Counted from the first letter of the stretch, positions 32,933 to 44,500 are shown. The stretch is 64,000 nucleotides of DNA from Algoriphagus marincola DSM 16067 (GCF_000429405.1 NZ_AUBU01000002.1:1-64000); one strand, 5' to 3'. The notes: generated by a model not told the origin, from the sequence alone. Made by a program: numbers and translations.

Positions 32933-34273
32933 TTAATTGTTTTCTGCTAAATTTTTTGGCTTGGTGCTGATTCGTTTCCAGATCAACTCACCCACTTGTC
33001 TTCCTTGCCATACTCCCTCCTCAATAGCAGGCATGTAGTGAATACCGCCATACAATCTGGAAATCGCTGCTTCGGAAGAGGCTTCCAAAAATGAATCATA
33101 TTCTCTAACAGGAAGCCCATAATTTACCTCTGAACTGTCCACAAAATGAAATTCCTCACCAAAGATCTGAGTCAAGGTATAGGCAGCAGCGGTGGAGGCG
33201 ACGCTATGTCCGCTGGTATGCTCAGGAAATGGAGGTGTCTGTAGAATAGGCAACCATTCTTCATCAATGTATTGATTGATGTATGTTTCTGGGCGAATTA
33301 AAACGCTTCGATATTTCTCATCCCAGCAAGCCACAAAGGCATCATGCAGGGATACTCCGGTCAAAGCCAAGGCTTCGGCGGTCTTTTTCCAATCTGCATT
33401 TGCGGTTTTGGAAGCGATGGCAGCAATACTCATCCAATGCCCTCCGGGAGTAATCTTTTTCTCGGCAAACATCACGTGACCTTTGACATTCATCTTGTAT
33501 GGATTACAATCCCAAAACATCGCAATATCTAATTCTTCCTGCTTGGCTTTATTTACTGTTTCATAGACTTCGTAAGCCAGTTTATAAAATTCTGAATTTG
33601 GATCTGTGGAAAAAGGTGGGGGAGGAGATACCTTAAATTGAGCAGCTGAATCGATCACAAATGTTCTGATCTTATTCCAATGGGGTTCGATTCCCTCCAT
33701 ATATGCAGGAGGTGTAGGTTCCCAGGTACCCGGAAGATTTGTTACCGTGTATTTTGGGAATGAGCGGCTTTCGTGGTAATTGTCTTTTTTGGAATAAGCA
33801 ATCACAGCATCTGCAACCTCTTGACCAAACTCCAAAGATGCTTCAAATACATCATCCGGGATTCCTTTTTCCCGTAATTCTTCATAAATCCCATCCCGAT
33901 GGGCATTGACCATGTCCTCCGAGAAAATGAGTGCCGTCCCTGTTGTGTAATAGGCTGCCAAAGAGGCAAGTGGTGGGTAGACTTTTTCTGGAATGGTAAA
34001 ACTCACTGATTCGGAACCCTTCAACTGCCCCAAAAGAGACTGGTAGGCAGGGTCTGAGGCTGCAGCAACTTCGTAAGCTGCCAAGGATGAATAGGAGTAG
34101 ATCCGAGCTGCCACCGGAGGGGAGAAAATATCATGAATGATCACCTCTGTGATCCGGTCTTGTGCTCTGGAAATATAGCTTCCATCTGTGATGACCTGAC
34201 TGTAATCTACAGGCTCTTGGCAGGAAACAGTAATCAGGAAAATGGATAAGATAAGTAGACGTATGCTACGCAT
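32933..34273 (-). CDS. Vanadium-dependent haloperoxidase, lipoprotein
   Basis: 446 residues with a lipobox (LITVSC, Cys18). It belongs to the helical vanadium haloperoxidase/PAP2 superfamily, which oxidises halides with hydrogen peroxide or, in phosphatase members, cleaves phosphate esters. The vanadate/phosphate pocket is complete: K320 and R327 (KYRSVLIRP), S354-G355-H356 (PEHTSGHS), R406 (SRLYGG) and H412. The domain-1 His pair region GGHWMSI (278-282) is also present. Halide use cannot be predicted from sequence. It ends the SusC/SusD/ASPIC-UnbV array, 122 nt after the last FG-GAP gene, with two small hairpins (34318-34333, 34340-34360) in that gap. Confidence 0.88.
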   Translation of the reverse strand: MRSIRLLILSIFLITVSCQEPVDYSQVITDGSYISRAQDRITEVIIHDIFSPPVAARIYSYSSLAAYEVAAASDPAYQSLLGQLKGSESVSFTIPEKVYPPLASLAAYYTTGTALIFSEDMVNAHRDGIYEELREKGIPDDVFEASLEFGQEVADAVIAYSKKDNYHESRSFPKYTVTNLPGTWEPTPPAYMEGIEPHWNKIRTFVIDSAAQFKVSPPPPFSTDPNSEFYKLAYEVYETVNKAKQEELDIAMFWDCNPYKMNVKGHVMFAEKKITPGGHWMSIAAIASKTANADWKKTAEALALTGVSLHDAFVACWDEKYRSVLIRPETYINQYIDEEWLPILQTPPFPEHTSGHSVASTAAAYTLTQIFGEEFHFVDSSEVNYGLPVREYDSFLEASSEAAISRLYGGIHYMPAIEEGVWQGRQVGELIWKRISTKPKNLAENN

Positions 34274-34395
34274 AATCGGGTAATTTTAATCTATTAAAGC
34301 TTTGATTTTTTCGTCGTGGAGTTAATCAACTCCCTGTTACTTTGTACGATAGGGACAAAGCTAGGTTAATTTATGAAAACAGCCTATGATATTTA

Positions 34396-37300
34396 TCATT
34401 CCTGTATTTGTTCTAGGGGATAAATGGGGCCATTATGCGTCAATGCAAATACCTGTTTCTTGATCTCAAACAAAGCTCTCACCTCTGCATGAAGGGGTAG
34501 ATTTTCATCTAATTCGACCTTTTTCCATTGGTTCTCCTCCCATTTCCATGCAGAAAGGGAAGATGCAGTTGCTTTTCCCAAATCCACTCGGTATCCTGAG
34601 AAATTACCTCCCAAAATTAGGGTTTTGGTATCCTCGTTCCAATGGATGGCAAATATCGGGCTTAGCTGAGCTTCCCAAGGAAATGGTTCAAATGTAAAGC
34701 TTCCGTCTTGGTTTTGAAAGTAAACACCCGAACGGAATTCCACCGCTTTTTTGGGTGTCACTTGGTCAAGGGTATTTTCAGGGAAAAGGTCCTCGGGACT
34801 TTTAATTTGGGCATATTCCTGATAGTTCGGATGCTTACGTTTGATTCCGGGTATTTGCTTGATCAAGTCATCCCGGGTAGCAAATGGTACCAATTTTTCA
34901 CCCATAAAATGAAAGATTAGCGGATCTGCCTGCCCATTTTCGTCGAAATCATGGTGATAGAGATAGACTGGTTTTTCCGGGCTGGCTTTTAGCTTGGAGT
35001 TCAATCCCAAATTTCCGGTGAGAATGTCCAAAAGACCATCTCCATTAATGTCTGCTAGCTGTAGGTCATTGATCCATCCGGACGAATTCTCCAAACCCTC
35101 AGGGAAAAATTCTACGAGCTTGCCATCAGTTTTCTTGAAAACACGGACTTTTTGCCATTCCCCTGAAAGTAGGAGTTCATCAGTCCCATCCTGATCCAAA
35201 TCGTTCCACTTGGCTGAATTGACCATTCCGAAATCAATATCTTCTCCAAACCATTCTTCGGTTTGCTCTCGAAATTGTCCATTTCCATTATTGATTAGCA
35301 GGTAGCTTTTGGGGCTTGCTCCATAATCACCTGCCACATTAGAAGCTCCGATAAAGAGGTCTAAGGCACCATCCCCATTTACATCTGAGGGTGCTATCGC
35401 TGCCGTATTTTCGCCGATTGGAGGCAAAGCATTCGGGAAGAAAGTAAACTGACCGGTACCATTGCCCAAAAACACCCGATCAAAAAGAAATAGATTTCCT
35501 TGCTCGAGTTCATTTCCCCCACTTGCTACGTAGAGATCTAATGCACCATCTCCATTCAAGTCAGCAAAAGTGGCAACGATATCTTCTGCCCGGGCCAATT
35601 GGTTGAAGGTTGGGTTTTCAATTTTTTCAAATGATCCATCTGCCTGTTGCAAATGCAATTCTCCAGCCTGATCCTTAGCACCTCCCAAATACACATCCTC
35701 CAGCCCATCTCCATTCACATCTGCTACCGCTACTGCGGGTCCAGAAATGGCATAACTTCTTGGGATGAGGTATTCCCTATCACTCTCTTTGATGCTGTTT
35801 TTTTCTTGATGTATCCAGTTGAAGGGACTTTCAGGCAGAATTTCCTCCTCAACTGTCAGTTTACTTTCACTTAATTCACCATTCCCTTTTTGGAGCTTTT
35901 GTAGGGTGTTTATTTGGATGTTTTTGTGGGTCTCTTGTTCTCCTTCTGGCCAACTTACTTGTACGGAGTCAATAGCGTCGATTTCGCCCAACCCAAAAGT
36001 CAGGACAGTAGACGTGCCAGATTGAAATCCTCTCGAGGTACTGAGGAATTGACGGAAAACTCTTTTTCCGGCAAAAACCTGGACTTCTGCCCCAATCCCA
36101 AATGGGTTTTTGCTGCTTGAGGAAAGACTGATTTGGACAAAATTTCTATTTAGCCTTTCACTTTGATTTTGGTAGATGAAAGCTAGTTGATCCAGATTAT
36201 TGATAATGAGATCCAAATCCCCATCATTGTCCAAATCGGCATAAGTACTGCCATTGGAATAGGACTCCTGATCAAGTCCCCAGCTTGATTGTACCTGTTC
36301 AAATTTTAGATTACCCTGATTTTGAAAAGCGTAATTTGGAAGCTTAACGCTTGGGAGCATGTCGATTTGTCTTTTGCGAAGCTCCGAGAAAGTCATGTTA
36401 GGGTCAGCCTCCTGAGAATATTGGATAAAGTCCAGATCATTCGGTCTTTTGACTATACCATTGGTGATGTGGATGTCCATCAAGCCATCATTGTCCATAT
36501 CAAAAATTAAAGGGGACCAACTCCAGTCTGAAGCAAAAGTACCGGCATAAAGCGCAATTTCACTGAAACCCTTTTTGCCCTGATTTAGCTGAAGGTGATT
36601 TCTGACATATTGGTCTCCATAATTGAACTGCTTTTTGATCGAGTAAACCTCTACTTTGTCCTCCCCAACTGATTTCATCCAGATTTCCGGGTCTTCCGGT
36701 AGCATATCGGTGGTTATGATATCGGGCCTTCCATCTCCATTGAGATCGGCGGCATCATTTCCCATGGAATAGCGAGAAGTGTTGGCAATCAGAGATTCAA
36801 GGGATTCTTTAAAAGTCCCGTCTTGCTGATTTAGGTAGAGGTAATCGTTTTCTGTAAAATCATTCGAAACGTAAAGGTCCGGCCAGCCATCTCCATTGAA
36901 ATCCTCGACAGCTACACCCAGGCCAAAGCCTAGAATACTAGAGTAAATTCCGGCAGACTCAGTGACATCCACAAAGCGATCTTCTCCTTCTACGGATAAG
37001 TTTTTCAATAGTCGATCTCCCCCTTCATCTGCTTTATATCGGTTTTCTGATTGGGCAAAAACCTCCGGGGACTTCACACCATGATTCAGCAAGTAAAGGT
37101 CGAGGTCTCCATCTCTGTCAAAATCAAAAAATGCCGCATGAGTCCCAAACCCTTTGAAATCAACCCCGTATTGCCCTGATTTTTCTTCAAATGTCAGATT
37201 TCCTTGATTGATGAGAAGTCGGTTATGACCTTGGATCCCCTTGTAATCACCCACTTGGCTGATATAAATGTCCAAAAAGCCATCTCCATTTACATCACCG

Positions 37301-37668
37301 AAAATGACCCCATTGGACCAGCCTTTGACAGATTGAACTCCTGAGGATTCACTGATATCTTCAAACTGAAGATTGCCCTTATTTAGGTACAGCTTGTTGG
37401 GAACCTGATTTCCCGTAAAAAATAAATCTACCAGACCATCATTATTAATGTCTCCAGCTGCAACTCCTCCTCCATTGTAGAAATAGAGGTACTCCAGGAT
37501 ATTCAATGAGTCCGTGGATTGAAGTGAATTTTCAAATGTTACACCGGACTTCTCTGCAGGAATGAGCTCAAAGAGGCTTTTCTCTTTTTTTCTTTTTTCA
37601 CATGAATAAAAAGAGAGTGATAGGCCGAGAATACCGAGAATTAATCTGCTTTTGATTCTACTCCTCAT
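34396..37668 (-). CDS. FG-GAP/VCBS repeat and ASPIC/UnbV lipoprotein, third paralogue
   Basis: 1,090 residues. A signal peptide ends in a weak lipobox (SFYSC, Cys23). The body is a series of calcium-loop propeller repeats such as GDINNDGLVDLFF, GDVNGDGFLDIYI, DFDRDGDLDLYL and DLNGDGRPDIITT. An ASPIC/UnbV domain lies at about 519-585 (GIGAEVQVFAG, RGFQSGT, FGLGEIDAIDSVQVSWPEG), followed by a second propeller (ADVNGDGLEDVYLGGAKDQ and more). The family resembles CRTAC1 and is thought to bind partners at the cell surface; no enzymatic role is established. It overlaps the preceding gene by 11 nt. Confidence 0.88.
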   Translation of the reverse strand: MRSRIKSRLILGILGLSLSFYSCEKRKKEKSLFELIPAEKSGVTFENSLQSTDSLNILEYLYFYNGGGVAAGDINNDGLVDLFFTGNQVPNKLYLNKGNLQFEDISESSGVQSVKGWSNGVIFGDVNGDGFLDIYISQVGDYKGIQGHNRLLINQGNLTFEEKSGQYGVDFKGFGTHAAFFDFDRDGDLDLYLLNHGVKSPEVFAQSENRYKADEGGDRLLKNLSVEGEDRFVDVTESAGIYSSILGFGLGVAVEDFNGDGWPDLYVSNDFTENDYLYLNQQDGTFKESLESLIANTSRYSMGNDAADLNGDGRPDIITTDMLPEDPEIWMKSVGEDKVEVYSIKKQFNYGDQYVRNHLQLNQGKKGFSEIALYAGTFASDWSWSPLIFDMDNDGLMDIHITNGIVKRPNDLDFIQYSQEADPNMTFSELRKRQIDMLPSVKLPNYAFQNQGNLKFEQVQSSWGLDQESYSNGSTYADLDNDGDLDLIINNLDQLAFIYQNQSERLNRNFVQISLSSSSKNPFGIGAEVQVFAGKRVFRQFLSTSRGFQSGTSTVLTFGLGEIDAIDSVQVSWPEGEQETHKNIQINTLQKLQKGNGELSESKLTVEEEILPESPFNWIHQEKNSIKESDREYLIPRSYAISGPAVAVADVNGDGLEDVYLGGAKDQAGELHLQQADGSFEKIENPTFNQLARAEDIVATFADLNGDGALDLYVASGGNELEQGNLFLFDRVFLGNGTGQFTFFPNALPPIGENTAAIAPSDVNGDGALDLFIGASNVAGDYGASPKSYLLINNGNGQFREQTEEWFGEDIDFGMVNSAKWNDLDQDGTDELLLSGEWQKVRVFKKTDGKLVEFFPEGLENSSGWINDLQLADINGDGLLDILTGNLGLNSKLKASPEKPVYLYHHDFDENGQADPLIFHFMGEKLVPFATRDDLIKQIPGIKRKHPNYQEYAQIKSPEDLFPENTLDQVTPKKAVEFRSGVYFQNQDGSFTFEPFPWEAQLSPIFAIHWNEDTKTLILGGNFSGYRVDLGKATASSLSAWKWEENQWKKVELDENLPLHAEVRALFEIKKQVFALTHNGPIYPLEQIQE

Positions 37669-40600
37669 ACTTCCAAATTTCTGCCGCCGCGTTGTTTTTG
37701 ATTACTAGCAGCCTTGAATCACTTAGCCATTTGAAATGACGAACTTCTCCCTGCAATTGCATCGAATGAATGCGATTAGGAATAAAGCGGAACGTTCCAT
37801 CCCCATTCCCAAGCAGCACTTCACCATAGCTGGCATCCGATTTTCCGATTTCGGGTTTGATCCCATAAAGATTTCCTCCTAAGATCAGATCCAGAATACC
37901 ATCACCGTCCAGATCAGCTGTTTCAATCGCAAAAATCATGGACCGCTGTGCTTCAATCGGGAGGGATTTCCATTCAAATTTCCCTGACCCTTGATTCATC
38001 AATACCCCTGATTCCAAATGATTGACTTCGCTGATAATGGATTTTCCGATGGTTTCTTGATCAAAAATCTGCTCCAGCGTTTGATTATTGTAATTGCTGT
38101 AGCGGATGTATTTCTTTTTGATACTTGGGACCTGCTTTTCCAGTTCGTGTTTGAGCGTGTATGGAATAGCGACTCCGTTTCGGACGGTGGTGAAAAGCTG
38201 CTCAATGGAGCCGTTTTGATCAAAATCATTTAAGTACAAGCGGACAGGCTGTTCCTCAGATGCTTTGAATCGGGTATTTAGCCCTTGATTTCCTAAAATC
38301 AAATCCGGTTTTTGATCCTTGTTGAGGTCAGCTACTTTGAGACTTCGGTACCAGCCTTTTTTGCTTTCCATTTCAGGCATGCTGATTTTTTCCAGCTTTC
38401 CACCGGTATTTCTGAAAAAGGTTGGGGCCATCCAATCTCCAACTAGGACCAAATCTTCCTTTCCATCTCCATCCCAGTCAAGCTTGGCAGCATCGGTGAC
38501 CATGCCGATTTCTAGCAGTTCTGGTGCATAGTTTTGTGTTTGTTCGGTGAATCGCCCGCTTCCATCATTGATCCAAATATGACTGCTGGCAGGAGCGCCA
38601 TAAACGAAAGGAACCAAACGGTCACCGATAAACAAGTCCATTGCACCATCTTCATTGATGTCTATCGGGACGACTACTGAGCTGCTGCCACGAAGGCTTT
38701 GCAAGCCACTGTTTTCGGATTTGGTGAAATTTCCCTTGCCGTCATTTAGGTAAAGTCGGTCAGCAAGATCTAGGGCATTTAGCGGGAATTCATTTCCTCC
38801 GGAGCTTACAAAGAGATCCAAAGATCCATCTCCATTGGCGTCGAAAAATACCGCATCGGTATCCTCTGAATTTTTATCTCCTTCGAAGGCTTCCTGCGAA
38901 CTGAATTTAAACTTGCCGGTAGAAGTGCCTAAGAAAATCTGTCCTGCTGCATCCTTTGATCCTCCAAAGTAAAAGTCCTCCAGCCCATCTCCATTCACAT
39001 CGGCTGTGGCCATGGCCGGCCCCTCGGTAGAAAACAGGTGATACGTCAATCTATCCCGATCAAAATCCACGAAGATGTTTTCCCGGTGCTCGAAGGCGAG
39101 CTGATCTTTATTCTCTTTTTTGAAAGTCCCAAAATCAGAATCAGAAGAAGGACGCTCAATGGCTTCTTTTGCATCCTCCCATTTCAGGGAAATTAATTGG
39201 TTGACGTCTTGATCCTTGAGGATGGTTTCCCTGTTGTCAGGCCAAGTGATGCGGATTTCATCAAGTTTGATTATGCTTCCAAGTCCGATCGTGATTTTTG
39301 GGTCGACAGAGGATTGAAAGCCCCGATTGGGCATTTGCTCCTGATAGAAAATCTCCTCTCCAGCCTTGATTTGAATTTGAGTTCCAATCGCATAGGTGTT
39401 TTTACCTTTTCCTTCTAGCTGGATTTGCAAGTTGTTTTTTTCGCTCAACAAACTGTCGGCCTGATTGATGAAAAGCTGTGCAGGACGATTTACATTGTTG
39501 ATGACCAAATCAGGGTATCCATCGTTGTTGAGGTCCCCATAAGCAGCTCCATTAGAATGGATGGCTTCTCCCAATCCCCAGGCATCAGCTTGATTGACAA
39601 ACTTCAGGTTGCCTTGATTCTGATAGGCATAGTTTGGAACTGGAGTGATCGGAATGGGATCTATCAATGCCCGGTAATCTACACCCTCTCCCGTAATAAT
39701 TTTTACTTTAGTGTCTTCATCATCGATGAAGTTCAGGTAATCCAAGTCGGTAATATCTTGATAAATGCCATTGGCTACGAAAAGGTCCCGCTTGCCATCG
39801 CTATCCATGTCGAAAATCAGGGCTCCCCAACTCCAATCGGTAGCTTCCACGTTGGCAAGCCGGCCGACTTCGCTAAAGCTTCCATCCCCATTGTTCAGAT
39901 GGAGCATATTTCTCGAAAACTGATAATGGTAGCCGTGATTTTTATTGAATTGAAACTTATCCCAATTTTCGAAAGTGGTTACCTGCTTCAGTCTCTCCAA
40001 GGGTTCAGGGAGCATATCTGTGACAAAAATGTCCAATAAGCCATCTCCGTTTATATCTGCAATATCCGCACCCATGGAAGCCGCGGAAATGGATCGCATA
40101 GAGGACTCCAAAGATTCAGTGAAGGTTCCGTCCTGATTGTTGATGTATAGATAGTCCTTTTCAAAAAAATCATTGGAGATGAAAATGTCCGGCCAAGTAT
40201 CCTGATTCACATCTCCGATCGTGATGCCTAGCCCAAAACCAATAATCGATCCGTAAATTCCCGCCTCTTCGCTGACATCTGTGAAGCTTTCCCCATCATT
40301 TCGGAAGAGCTTGTCACCACCAACCGGGTCTCGCTTGGGGCGCTCATTTTGCATTTTATTGAAGCTACCAATGGCCTGATAGCTATTGTTTAGAAGGTAG
40401 ACGTCTAGGTCACCATCCTTGTCATAGTCGAAAAACACGGCGTGCGTAGAAAACCCCTCATCAGCTAGGCCATATTTTTCGGCCTCTTCTGAGAAATTCC
40501 CATTACCCTGATTGATGAAAAGCTCATTTTGCTTATTGTCGCCGGAAATATCCCCGGAGTTGCAAACATAGATATCCAGCAGTCCATCACCGTTCACATC

Positions 40601-40957
40601 AGCCATCGCGACACCTGTAGACCATGCACGGGTCCCGGCAACTCCTGCCTGCTCCGTGACATCCTCAAATTTTAAATTTCCTCGGTTTAGATAAAGTTTG
40701 TTCGGTCCCAGGTTGGCGGTGAGGTAGATGTCGAGTAGTCCGTCTTGATTGACATCCCCTAGAGCTACTCCACCTCCGTTGTAATAATTTCTGTAAGTGA
40801 AAATATTGAAATCCTCGTCAAAGGATAGGTCATTGCTAAAGTTTACTCCAGAGACTGCGGGGTCTAATTCCTGAAAAAGAGTGGGAGCCTTCTCCTCCTT
40901 TTGCTTACAGGAAAAAGCCAAGATTAAACTGAGTGCTATGTAAGAGTAATTTCTCAT
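37658..40957 (-). CDS. FG-GAP/VCBS repeat and ASPIC/UnbV lipoprotein, second paralogue
   Basis: 1,099 residues with lipobox LAFSC (Cys17). The layout matches its neighbours: about six N-terminal calcium loops (GDVNQDGLLDIYL, ADVNGDGLLDIYVC, DYDKDGDLDVYLL), an ASPIC/UnbV domain at about 517-590 (AIGTQIQIKAGEEIFY, RGFQSSVDPKITIGLG), then a second repeat block (ADVNGDGLEDFYFGGSKDA, DLDGDGILDLILGGN). NGGGVALGDVNQ and TDWSWGALIFDMDSDG are shared with both paralogues, so the three arose by duplication. It overlaps the small lipoprotein gene by 4 nt and the third paralogue by 11 nt, implying coupled translation. Confidence 0.88.
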   Translation of the reverse strand: MRNYSYIALSLILAFSCKQKEEKAPTLFQELDPAVSGVNFSNDLSFDEDFNIFTYRNYYNGGGVALGDVNQDGLLDIYLTANLGPNKLYLNRGNLKFEDVTEQAGVAGTRAWSTGVAMADVNGDGLLDIYVCNSGDISGDNKQNELFINQGNGNFSEEAEKYGLADEGFSTHAVFFDYDKDGDLDVYLLNNSYQAIGSFNKMQNERPKRDPVGGDKLFRNDGESFTDVSEEAGIYGSIIGFGLGITIGDVNQDTWPDIFISNDFFEKDYLYINNQDGTFTESLESSMRSISAASMGADIADINGDGLLDIFVTDMLPEPLERLKQVTTFENWDKFQFNKNHGYHYQFSRNMLHLNNGDGSFSEVGRLANVEATDWSWGALIFDMDSDGKRDLFVANGIYQDITDLDYLNFIDDEDTKVKIITGEGVDYRALIDPIPITPVPNYAYQNQGNLKFVNQADAWGLGEAIHSNGAAYGDLNNDGYPDLVINNVNRPAQLFINQADSLLSEKNNLQIQLEGKGKNTYAIGTQIQIKAGEEIFYQEQMPNRGFQSSVDPKITIGLGSIIKLDEIRITWPDNRETILKDQDVNQLISLKWEDAKEAIERPSSDSDFGTFKKENKDQLAFEHRENIFVDFDRDRLTYHLFSTEGPAMATADVNGDGLEDFYFGGSKDAAGQIFLGTSTGKFKFSSQEAFEGDKNSEDTDAVFFDANGDGSLDLFVSSGGNEFPLNALDLADRLYLNDGKGNFTKSENSGLQSLRGSSSVVVPIDINEDGAMDLFIGDRLVPFVYGAPASSHIWINDGSGRFTEQTQNYAPELLEIGMVTDAAKLDWDGDGKEDLVLVGDWMAPTFFRNTGGKLEKISMPEMESKKGWYRSLKVADLNKDQKPDLILGNQGLNTRFKASEEQPVRLYLNDFDQNGSIEQLFTTVRNGVAIPYTLKHELEKQVPSIKKKYIRYSNYNNQTLEQIFDQETIGKSIISEVNHLESGVLMNQGSGKFEWKSLPIEAQRSMIFAIETADLDGDGILDLILGGNLYGIKPEIGKSDASYGEVLLGNGDGTFRFIPNRIHSMQLQGEVRHFKWLSDSRLLVIKNNAAAEIWKYEE

Positions 40958-41535
40958 TCGTTTTCTTCTAGGCTTTTCAAAATGTTTAAGTCGGCTATCT
41001 CAGCCCTTACTACGGAGAGGCTTTTTTTGAAAACCCGAACTCTGCGATTACCATCGATTTTCACAAAGGCTATCAGACTTCGATCTTCATTACTGACTTC
41101 AAAGAATCCAGGTCCGTACCACTCTTCAAATTGAGCTACGACATCTTCTCGGAGGTTTTCCACGCTTAGCTCTTCATTCCATGGAGCCCATCCCTCATAG
41201 GTGAATTCCACCGGCATCAGGTAGATCTTATCATCTTCAAATTTGGGGTAGAACCGCATTTTAGCTTCTTTTCCGGAAGGTAGGGTTACATTGTATTCAA
41301 CGGAAAGCTCGGTGGGGCCATTGCTCAGCACTCCTTTTTTATTCCAATCCCAACAAGTCTGGAAGAAGTCCTTTCTTACCATTCCTAATTCCAAATCCAG
41401 AAAGAGCTCATTATTGATCTCGCCTGAGGAAAGTTCCTCTTGCTCTATTTTTTGATATTCGCTTTGGCAAGAAATCAAACTCGATAGCATGGTACAGCTA
41501 AGGACGAATCTTAAATAGAACCGGTTTATCATCAT
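40954..41535 (-). CDS. Small lipoprotein of unknown function inside the ASPIC/UnbV array
   Basis: 193 residues with lipobox SLISC (Cys23). The mature part is acidic, with LDLELGMVRKDFFQTCWDWNKKGVLSNGP near the N-terminus, then beta-rich segments (EYNVTLPSGKEAKMRFYPKF, KIYLMPVEFTYEGWAPWNEE, RRVRVFKKSLSVVRAEI). Not recognised. It overlaps the genes on both sides (38 nt with the upstream one, 4 nt with the downstream one). A later ATG would remove the overlap but would leave only seven residues before the lipid Cys, so the early start is kept. Confidence 0.7.
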   Translation of the reverse strand: MMINRFYLRFVLSCTMLSSLISCQSEYQKIEQEELSSGEINNELFLDLELGMVRKDFFQTCWDWNKKGVLSNGPTELSVEYNVTLPSGKEAKMRFYPKFEDDKIYLMPVEFTYEGWAPWNEELSVENLREDVVAQFEEWYGPGFFEVSNEDRSLIAFVKIDGNRRVRVFKKSLSVVRAEIADLNILKSLEENE

Positions 41536-44500
41536 TTTTACTTACGATTAAATATTGATTGTTTTGGATGGCTAGGATATCCCGGATTTCTCCTGGAATT
41601 GCCATTCCACTTTCGACAGGCATCATAGCCTTCCATTTTCCTGAATTGTCTTTTTGTAAAACCCATCCATAGGAAGCTAGTTGCGTTCCAAGTTCTGGTT
41701 TGATACGACTCTGATTGCCTCCCAAGATGAGGTATTGGCCAGCTGCCGTCTCAAGCGAATGAATCGCAAATACCGGAGCTTGCTGTACTTCCTGCGGCAA
41801 TTCTGACTTGGTAAATCGCTTCCCATTCTCATTTTTCCAAAGGGTAGTTTCCAGATTTTCAGCCTCCAAAATTAAGGAGTTTGAAAGGGAATTGGCAGGG
41901 AAAAGCTCCTCCATGCTTTTATCCTGATAGTCTGAATAGCGAACTAGGTTTTTTCGAAGTGATGGGATTTGCTTGAGTAGGGCGTTTTTCATCACCCAAG
42001 GAATTGATTTCTCCCCATCAAACTCGCAAAGAATCGGGTCCAAACTTCCATTTTGATCGAAATCATTGATATACATGCGAAGCTTTGAATGATTTTTGAA
42101 GTGAAGACGGGAATTGGTTCCACTGTTTCCTGCTAGTATTTCCGGGTATCCATCTCTATCAATATCTTTCACCAAAAGTCGATTCCAAAGACCTGTACTT
42201 TCTGCAAATCCAAATTCGGTAGTACGGTTTGATAGTTTTTCATCCAATGAAAAGATCTGAATAGCCATCCATTCTCCCGCCACAATTAGCTCGCTAATGC
42301 CATCTCCATCCAAGTCGGCCAATGCCCCATCTGTCAACATACCTAGGTTGACAATAGACTCTCCATAGGATTCGGAAATGTCTTTGAAGTTCCCTTTTCC
42401 ATCATTTTCCCAAATACCCAATCCTTCCGGTACTCCATAGGCAAAAGGCTGGGCACGGTATCCAAAGATCAAGTCCTCGTCCCCATCTTGGTCCAGATCA
42501 TACGAAAGGGCGAAAGCGGTGGGTCGGGAATCGAATTCTTGTTCACTTAAAATGAACTCTCCTTGTTCGTTTTGGATGAAAAGTTGATCACGATATTGAG
42601 GACTGCGAGCCGGGAATTCTATTCCTCCGGACCATGTGAGTAAATCTTGCCGTCCATCTCCGTTGGCATCGAAAAATGCAGCTCCTACGATTTCCATTTC
42701 TGGATTTTGCCCTACCAATCGCTCACTTTCTTCCTTGGTTTTTCCAGCCTGATCTATTCTGAATAGTTGGGAAGGATAGCCCTTTGCTCCCGGAAGAAAA
42801 ATCAGCGATTCATCCGCTTCTGTATTGGATGCTATTCTCGGCCCTTCATTACTGATGGACCAAAACCGAAGTCTATCCCGATCGAAATCCACAAAAGGAC
42901 TTTCTTGATGCTTGATACTTTCGGGAAGTGGGAGCTCTTCAAAGAGTGGAGAAACCAAGTCTTTCTGATCCTTTAAAAGCTCCTTTTCTAAAGGGGAGAG
43001 CTTTAGGTATTGATTTGCGGAAATATTTTTGAGAATAGTCTCACTCAAATCAGGCCAAATTACTTGGATTTCCTCAATGGAAGATTCATCTCCCAATCCA
43101 AAGGCCAAACGGGGATCCACAGAGGACATATACCCTTTGACTGGATGGTACTCTTGAACTTGTATTTTTGAAGGGGTCGTGACTCTTACTTTGGCTCCAA
43201 AGTATCCGCTGAGGTCCAAACCTATAAAATTGTTCTTCCCATGCTCAATGCTGGTATTTCGATAGACTCCTGCTTCATCATTGAGGTTGTTTACCACCAG
43301 ATCCAAGTCTCCGTCATTATCTAGATCACCGTAGGCTGCCCCCGTACTAAAGGTCGCTTGATCCAATCCACTCGTTTCTGCCTGATTTTCAAATGACCAG
43401 TTCCCTTGGTTTTTGAACCAAAAATTGACCTGTGGATTGGAAGGAAAGGCGTCGATCATCTTGGTGACCAAAATGGAATCTGCCCGATAATCCTCGATCT
43501 TCTCCTGATTGTTCATGTAAAAATCTACGAAATCAAAGTCAGTCAGGTCCTTCACGATGCCATTGGCTACGAAAACATCTTTCAAACCATCCAAGTTGGC
43601 ATCAAAGATCAGAGCTCCCCAACTCCAATCGGTAGCATGCACGCCAGCCATTCGGGCTATCTCCGTAAACAGGGGTAAATCAGAATTTGGGTTTTTCCCC
43701 AAGTTTCTTTGGAGGGTATTTCGAGTAAATTGTCGGTGGTAACCAGCCTTCAGATTAGATTGATACTTGTCCCATTCCTCAAATGGAGTTTTGGTTTTGG
43801 CACGCGCTAGATCAGCCGGAAGCATTTCAGTGACAAATATCTCGGGAAGCCCGTCATTATTGAGGTCAGCAATATCAGCTCCCATAGAACCCATGCTGAT
43901 TTCGGGTAAAAGATCAGGGAGAACCTCCCGGAAAGTTCCATCTTGATTATTGAGATAGAGGTAATCCCGCTCGAAAAAGTCATTGGAAACGTATAGATCA
44001 GGCCAAAAGTCTTCGTTGAGGTCTGCGACCGTTACCCCGAGTCCATAGCCAATCACGCTACCATAAATCCCTGCTTGCTCGCTGATATCGGTGAATTTTT
44101 CTCCATCGTTTCTGAAAAGCTTATTCCCACCTTCGGGATCTCGGATTTCACGTTGCCCTTCCCTGAGATCAAATACACCCACCGAGCGGGCGGAATTACT
44201 CAGAAGGTATAAATCTAAATCTCCGTCTTTGTCAAAATCAAAAAAAACCGCATGTTGGGAGAGTCCAACTTCATCCAAGCCATATGCTTTTGCTTGATTC
44301 TCAAATTGTAGATTTCCAAGATTGATATAGAGCTCATTGGCTCGATTGGCACTGTTGAGAGGGCCAGATTTACAAAAATAAATATCGAGTAAACCGTCCT
44401 GATTCACATCTGCTAGGCTTACTCCGGTATTCCATTCATTTTGGGAAATAATCCCGGCGGAATCCGTAATGTCTTTGAATTTGAAGTTTCCTTGGTTGAG

